Shown: one piece after another, positions 5,576-9,069 of the stretch
How the letters are laid out: each line of letters opens with the position of its first letter
Position numbering within the stretch: the stretch's first letter is position 1
Origin: an uncultured Collinsella sp.
GTDB taxonomy: Bacteria; Actinomycetota; Coriobacteriia; Coriobacteriales; Coriobacteriaceae
Assembly (NCBI GenBank): GCA_900757465.1
Contig: CAAENY010000065.1
Location: 1 to 9,069, forward strand
DNA length: 9,069 nt
Direction: 5' to 3'
Translations under genes and position numbers: made by a program
The notes under the pieces: generated by a model
Told to the model about the DNA's origin: nothing
What the model saw: the letters and a program-made list of their open reading frames with translations, nothing else
Database searches by the model: none

Positions 5576-6757
5576 ATGGGGGAATTCGTGCCGCGACCCA
5601 AAACGCAGGCTGACGGAGCGCCGCTTTTCCGCATAAACGACCTGTCGGCGGGCTACGACAAGAAGGTCGTAGTCGAAGGCGTCGATCTGGAGGTTCGCGC
5701 GGGCGACGTCGTGGCGCTCATCGGGCCGAACGGGTCGGGCAAGTCGACCATCTTGAAAACCATCACACGCCATCTGGCACCGCTTGCCGGCGCGGTCGAG
5801 CTCGAAGGGCGGGAGATTTCCCGATGGAAGACGGCGGAGTTCGCAAGAAACCTTGCCGTTATGCTGACAGATCGCCCCCAGACCGAGCTCCTCACCTGCC
5901 GCGATATCGTAGAGGCGGGAAGGCATCCCTACACCGGGCGAATGGGCACGCTCTCGCCCGACGACCATAGTCGGGTCGACGAGGCCATAAAAACCGCGCA
6001 TGTGGAAGAGCTCGCCGAGCGCGACTTCATGCAGATAAGCGACGGGCAGCGCCAGCGCGTCATGCTCGCACGCGCCATCGCGCAGGATCCGCGTGTGCTC
6101 GTACTCGACGAGCCCACGTCGTATCTCGATATCCGCTACCAGATCGACCTGCTGCGAATACTTCGCAACCTTGCGAAATCGCGGAATGTGGCTGTCATCA
6201 TGTCCATCCACGAACTCGAGCTCGCGCAGAAAAGCGCCGACAAGGTGATTTGCGTGAAGGACGGCCGGATCTTCCGTGCCGGCGCACCCGAGGACATTTT
6301 CACGCGCGAGACGATTGGCGAGCTCTACGGCCTTCAACATGGCACCTTCAACGAGCGCTTCGGCAGCGTGGAAATTGGGCGCCCGCACGGCGATGCGCAC
6401 ACGTTCGTCATCGCCGGCGCAGGTACGGGGTCGGCTGTGTTTCGCCAGCTCATCCGGCAGGGCAAAGCGTTCTACGCGGGCGTTCTGCACGAAGGGGACA
6501 TCGACTACGAGCTCGCGCGCGACCTGGCGGCGGAATGCGTGGCCGAGCGCGCGTTCGAGCCGATCGGGGATAAAACCATGGCCCGCGCCAAAGAGCTCCT
6601 CGTCCACTGCGCGCGCCTTATTGTGTGCCCCGCCGCCTTCGGCACCATAAACGCCCGCAACGCAGAGCTCGTCGAGTTCGCACGATCGCATGGTATCGAG
6701 GTCATGCAAGCGTGCGAAGGCGCATCGGAGGATTCCCGATTGGAGTGGGAAGGATAA
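5576..6757 (+). CDS. ABC transporter ATPase (BtuD/FecE-like) with an extra C-terminal domain
   Basis: A 393-residue protein; family members usually have about 250-270 residues. The ATPase domain (about 17-265) has Walker A GPNGSGKST (50-58), Walker B VLVLDEPTSYLD (174-185) and switch His212 in IMSIHE. Two motifs deviate: the signature reads ISDGQ (154-158) instead of LSGGQ, and the Q-loop area reads VMLTDRP (95-101) with no glutamine at the expected place. The C-terminal domain (about 270-393) starts HTFVIAGAGTGSAVFRQLIR (275-294), a Rossmann-like glycine-rich turn. It continues with FYAGVLHEGDIDYELARDLAAE (299-320) and a second beta-alpha unit ending near FGTINARNAELVEFARSHGI (355-374). I recall this fusion and the ISDGQ form together in clostridial homologues, so both appear to be subfamily traits, not damage. 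The ATG directly follows the permease stop, so translation is coupled. It should energise import through the permease at 4535-5575; the extra domain may sense the ligand or cell state. Confidence 0.92.
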   Translation: MGEFVPRPKTQADGAPLFRINDLSAGYDKKVVVEGVDLEVRAGDVVALIGPNGSGKSTILKTITRHLAPLAGAVELEGREISRWKTAEFARNLAVMLTDRPQTELLTCRDIVEAGRHPYTGRMGTLSPDDHSRVDEAIKTAHVEELAERDFMQISDGQRQRVMLARAIAQDPRVLVLDEPTSYLDIRYQIDLLRILRNLAKSRNVAVIMSIHELELAQKSADKVICVKDGRIFRAGAPEDIFTRETIGELYGLQHGTFNERFGSVEIGRPHGDAHTFVIAGAGTGSAVFRQLIRQGKAFYAGVLHEGDIDYELARDLAAECVAERAFEPIGDKTMARAKELLVHCARLIVCPAAFGTINARNAELVEFARSHGIEVMQACEGASEDSRLEWEG

Positions 6758-6774
6758 ACTGGACTTTCATTTAA

Positions 6775-6867
6775 GGATCCTCAGGCTACAGCTCCTACGC
6801 CGGCGAGGTCTCCAAGGCGCCGGAGAACCTCGTGAACAGGAATTTCCACGCCGACGAGCCCAACTAG
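6775..6867 (+). pseudogene. Relic of an IS3-family transposase (orfB fragment)
   Basis: Twenty-seven codons from 6784 to a TAG at 6865-6867 encode YSSYAGEVSKAPENLV followed by NRNFHADEPN. This matches the segment just before the DDE catalytic core of IS3-family transposases (typically followed by LWLTDITEF). The match stops at the TAG, and upstream it ends after a few codons behind a TAA (6772-6774). No terminal inverted repeats or further transposase sequence are visible. It is a dead fragment left by an insertion and deletion, lying between the transporter operon and the converging TetR gene. The 112 bases between those genes hold nothing else I can support, and no clear terminator for the transporter operon. 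Confidence 0.72.
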
Positions 6868-6869
6868 AC

Positions 6870-7481
6870 CTAATCCAAGCGAGATTCCAGACTCGACAGG
6901 CCATTAAGAGTCAGGTCGTTGGCGACCTCAGAGACGCGCTCGATAGGAACCGAGCCGTCAGACAGCGCCCACGTGCGATAGATACCGATAATGCCTGACA
7001 GCAAAAACGCCAGATAGTAGTCGAACATCTCATCCTTGAGACCTTGGGGCAGCAGATCGCGCTCGGCAATCTCGTGCTCGAGCGGCGCACGAAGACGAGC
7101 CATAAAATCATCGAGCGGAATATTCTCGATCAGCTGACGATTGAGCACCAAGTTGTTGCACAGTGCCTCGTTAACGGTTTTAAAAAAGGTCGCCGCCGCG
7201 CCAAGAGCGCGCTCGTTGGTGTCGCCGTCCATGGAAGCAAGCGTTTTCTCGACCGAGTCGACAATCATCTCCACCACATCGACGGCAATGGCATCGAGCA
7301 GGCCGTCAACCGTGCCAAAGTGAACGTAAAAGGTCTTGCGGTCGACATTGGCCTCGCGCGCGATGGCACTCACCGTAATGTCTGCCAGCGGCTTTTCCAT
7401 GAGCAGGCGCTCGAAAGCCGAAAGGATGGCATTACGGCTGCGAACAATGCGGCGGTCAAGACGCGGTTTGCTGGTTGCCAT
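6870..7481 (-). CDS. TetR/AcrR-family transcriptional regulator
   Basis: A 203-residue helical DNA-binding protein of normal family length. The N-terminal helix-turn-helix is clear: ITVSAIAREANVDRKTFYVHF (35-55), preceded by a helix with RSRNAILSAFERLLMEK (14-30). The remainder is a helical ligand-binding domain with a hydrophobic segment near the C-terminus (DYYLAFLLSGIIGIYRTWAL, 154-173), whose ligand cannot be predicted. The ATG at 7481 has GAAGGGA about 7 bases upstream; an in-frame ATG at 7508 lacks such a site and was not chosen. A palindrome upstream (7525-7548) suggests autoregulation. Its last codon lies two bases from the IS3 relic, so the C-terminus deserves comparison with homologues. 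It is transcribed toward, and not obviously linked to, the cobalamin genes. Confidence 0.9.
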   Translation of the reverse strand: MATSKPRLDRRIVRSRNAILSAFERLLMEKPLADITVSAIAREANVDRKTFYVHFGTVDGLLDAIAVDVVEMIVDSVEKTLASMDGDTNERALGAAATFFKTVNEALCNNLVLNRQLIENIPLDDFMARLRAPLEHEIAERDLLPQGLKDEMFDYYLAFLLSGIIGIYRTWALSDGSVPIERVSEVANDLTLNGLSSLESRLD

Positions 7482-7524
7482 GGGCGTGTCCCTTCGATAT
7501 GCGGGCATTCATCAACAGATGAGA

Positions 7525-7548
7525 GATAATCTACGTAAGAGGATTATC
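7525..7548. promoter_or_regulatory. Candidate TetR operator (palindrome)
   Basis: GATAATC (7525-7531) and GATTATC (7542-7548) form a perfect 7-base inverted repeat with a 10-base spacer containing TACGTA. It lies about 44 bases upstream of the TetR start in the 116-base gap after the membrane-protein gene. On the leftward strand the right arm reads GATAAT, which could itself be a -10 box, so repressor binding there would block transcription. Size and place suit TetR autoregulation. Confidence 0.5.
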
Positions 7549-7597
7549 CCCCATACAGCACAAATATGCCCCGCATCATGAAGAACGCACGACTGCC

Positions 7598-8905
7598 CTA
7601 CTGCGACTTAGGGTGCTTCTTCTTATTGAGTGCCGACGGAGATACGCGAATACCATCGCCTGTCTGGCGCACATAGGCTTTATGAGCCGGCTTAGCGGCC
7701 CCAGAAGCCTTCTGAGCGTGCTTCTTGGGATCAACGGTAACAGCATTAGTTGGGTGCGGCTTAGTGGGCGCAGAGGGCGTCTGAGACGTGCGGCCGAGTT
7801 TGCGCATCACGCGATCCCAGCGCGCATGGATGCTCTCGTTGTGGGCGCTCTTAAGGCCCAACAGGGGCGCAGCCAAAATGGTCGGCGCAATAAACGTAAT
7901 GAGGCGCCACAGCAGATAGCCGGCGGTCGAAGCCGACCCAAAGAAATGACCCAAGAACAATGCAAAGCCGCCCTCAGCGCCACCAGTTCCACCGGGCAAG
8001 GGAACCGCAGAGCTCAGCAGCTGGATAAAGGCGCTCGCGGCCATGACCGAGAAAAAGTCGACCTCGTGGTGGCCAAAAGCAAGCATCAGGAAATACGGAA
8101 CCAGATAGAAAAACGCGAGCTGCAGCATGGTGATAAACACGGTGAGCAGCATGGAAGAAAAATGTCCGGCCGAAAGCTTGAACTTCTCGGAGAAGGAGTA
8201 GATCTCGCCGTCGACAAACGTACGCCATCCCTCGATCTTAGTGGCCGAGACGCCTATGCGCTCGAGCCAATTGATGATGCAATGGGCGACGCGCGTGACG
8301 GTCTTAGGCATGAGCGCGACGGCGAAGATGCCCAGCAAGATGCAGCAGTGCCCACCAAAGCTAAAGACGCACAGCAGCGTCATGTCGCCATAGCGCTCGG
8401 CAAAAAACGGCATGCGAGCAAGCAGAAGGATAGCGCCCCAGGCAACGAGGCCAAACTGGTACACGATAAAGCGTGTGAACTGCGTGGCGCCAGCCTCGCC
8501 GACATTTTGGCCCGCCTTGGTCAGGCGGTAGATCTGTGCGGGAGTCGAGCCCATCATCATAGGTGTGAGGTTGCCAAAGAAGATACCACTCGCCTCGACC
8601 GAAATCAGGTCACGGATGCCGACGGGTGAATTAGGGTCGAGCCATACGGCGATCGCATAGGCCACAATGCCAAAGAACAGATACATGAACATGCAAAGAC
8701 ACGCGACAAAGAGCCATGACGCCTGCACGCTCGACATAGCGGCCCAGAACTGCCCCATCTGCCCTGTTACCACCAGATAGACGATATAACCCACCAGCAC
8801 GACGCCGATAAAGATGGCGCCGCGGCGTGCGCTCTTATTGTCATCTCCGCCCGAGGCCTCAACCTCAACCTGGGGCTTAGACGTATGCTGAGAGGACTCC
8901 GTCAT
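7598..8905 (-). CDS. UPF0104/LPG-synthase-type integral membrane protein (flippase-like)
   Basis: A 435-residue polytopic membrane protein of the family that includes the N-terminal flippase half of MprF and AglD-type proteins. The family hallmark PLPGGTGGAEGGF (302-314) is present in a re-entrant hydrophobic region. Hydrophobic stretches occur at about 30-48, 63-87, 104-120, 146-163, 175-199, 250-278, 286-305 and 328-350. The first 28 residues are polar, and the last 85 or so (352-435) form a basic, Pro/Lys/Ala-rich cytoplasmic tail without membrane segments. There is no C-terminal aminoacyl-transferase domain, so it is not a full lysyl-phosphatidylglycerol synthase. A role in flipping or exporting a lipid-linked molecule is family-based inference. 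The ATG at 8905 has a strong AGAAGGAG site 4 bases upstream; the longer frame to 8971 has none and was rejected. Confidence 0.9.
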   Translation of the reverse strand: MTESSQHTSKPQVEVEASGGDDNKSARRGAIFIGVVLVGYIVYLVVTGQMGQFWAAMSSVQASWLFVACLCMFMYLFFGIVAYAIAVWLDPNSPVGIRDLISVEASGIFFGNLTPMMMGSTPAQIYRLTKAGQNVGEAGATQFTRFIVYQFGLVAWGAILLLARMPFFAERYGDMTLLCVFSFGGHCCILLGIFAVALMPKTVTRVAHCIINWLERIGVSATKIEGWRTFVDGEIYSFSEKFKLSAGHFSSMLLTVFITMLQLAFFYLVPYFLMLAFGHHEVDFFSVMAASAFIQLLSSAVPLPGGTGGAEGGFALFLGHFFGSASTAGYLLWRLITFIAPTILAAPLLGLKSAHNESIHARWDRVMRKLGRTSQTPSAPTKPHPTNAVTVDPKKHAQKASGAAKPAHKAYVRQTGDGIRVSPSALNKKKHPKSQ

Positions 8906-8926
8906 GAGACTCCTTCTGACAGTCAA

Positions 8927-8941
8927 AATATCTTGGATATT
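8927..8941. repeat. Small palindrome overlapping the promoter of the membrane-protein gene
   Basis: AATATC-TTG-GATATT is a perfect 6-base inverted repeat that overlaps the proposed -10 box and start site. It could be an operator or a short 5' hairpin. At this size chance occurrence is possible. Confidence 0.3.
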
Positions 8942-8966
8942 GTACCCGTAAGGGCCATAAGCAGAA
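8939..8966 (-). promoter_or_regulatory. Probable promoter of the UPF0104 gene
   Basis: On the leftward strand TACAAT (8944-8939) is a good -10 box. TTCTGC (8966-8961), 16 bases upstream of it, is a weak -35 match. The start site would lie roughly 25-30 bases before the ATG at 8905. Confidence 0.4.
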
Positions 8967-9012
8967 CGCAAAGCTCTGGTTCAAACGGGAATTGCAGACG
9001 GTTGTTTGAAAA

Positions 9013-9045
9013 TAAAAAACCCGGCCTTCCATGGGAAGTCCGGGT
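9013..9045 (-). terminator. Rho-independent terminator of a leftward gene beyond the right edge
   Basis: ACCCGG (9019-9024) pairs with CCGGGT (9040-9045) and CTTCC (9026-9030) with GGAAG (9034-9038), with one C/T mismatch and loop ATG. On the leftward strand the stem is followed by a run of T (complement of 9014-9019) and more T-rich sequence. It ends transcription of a gene whose 3' end is at or just outside the window, separating it from the UPF0104 gene. Confidence 0.85.
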
Positions 9046-9069
9046 ATCAGATGCGTGGTAGCCCGTACC

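Noticed and set aside
5300..6709. 469-codon minus-strand open frame across the permease and ATPase genes
   Set aside because: It is a shadow frame of the ATPase, whose Walker, signature and switch motifs are unmistakable on the + strand.
6758..6870. A complete IS element with terminal inverted repeats
   Set aside because: The only transposase-like sequence is 27 codons and no matching ends or target duplication are visible, so it is called a relic.
9046..9069. Possible 3' end of a leftward tRNA gene (GGGCTACCA) or of a coding region at the right edge
   Set aside because: Only about 24 bases are available. The CCA followed closely by a terminator is suggestive, but no arms can be checked and an in-frame TGA is equally compatible with a protein gene.
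1..9069. CRISPR arrays, phage genes, rRNA genes, toxin-antitoxin or defence systems
   Set aside because: No regularly spaced repeats, no phage or defence motifs and no rRNA sequence were seen on either strand.

Overview
The window looks like chromosome of a high-GC Gram-positive gut anaerobe, most likely a member of the Coriobacteriia (Collinsella/Eggerthella type). This is inferred from lipoprotein-type exported proteins, an oxygen-independent (cobalt-early) cobalamin pathway, codon use and the look of the encoded families. No taxonomic marker is present, so the assignment is soft.

Layout. Positions 1-890 hold the start of a leftward cobalamin-biosynthesis operon: cobM/cbiF, then cbiD, which runs off the left edge. 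Positions 891-1348 are a divergent regulatory region with a near-consensus promoter (TTGACA-17-TATCAT), a cobalamin riboswitch and several downstream hairpins. Positions 1349-6757 are a rightward set of five genes: an exported lipoprotein cobaltochelatase CbiK, a small lipoprotein, a two-domain substrate-binding lipoprotein, a FecCD/BtuC-type permease, and a BtuD/FecE-type ATPase with an extra C-terminal domain. The last four are tightly spaced or coupled. A cluster of three hairpins separates cbiK from the rest.

Positions 6775-6867 carry a 27-codon relic of an IS3-family transposase. It marks a sharp change: to its left DNA is very GC-rich, to its right it is less so. Right of it, both leftward, are a TetR regulator (6870-7481) with a palindromic operator candidate, and a UPF0104/LPG-synthase-type integral membrane protein (7598-8905). 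A leftward intrinsic terminator at the right edge belongs to a gene outside the window.

How it fits together. The riboswitch implies that the rightward genes are made when cobalamin is scarce. A plausible reading is a B12-repressed uptake system for a corrinoid, a cobalt or iron chelate, or another metallo-tetrapyrrole. Its metallochelatase is anchored outside the membrane, and one beta-rich domain occurs both as a separate lipoprotein and fused to the substrate-binding protein. This would be linked to de novo corrin synthesis (cobM, cbiD) on the other strand. The substrate and the role of the exported chelatase are inferred, not shown by sequence.
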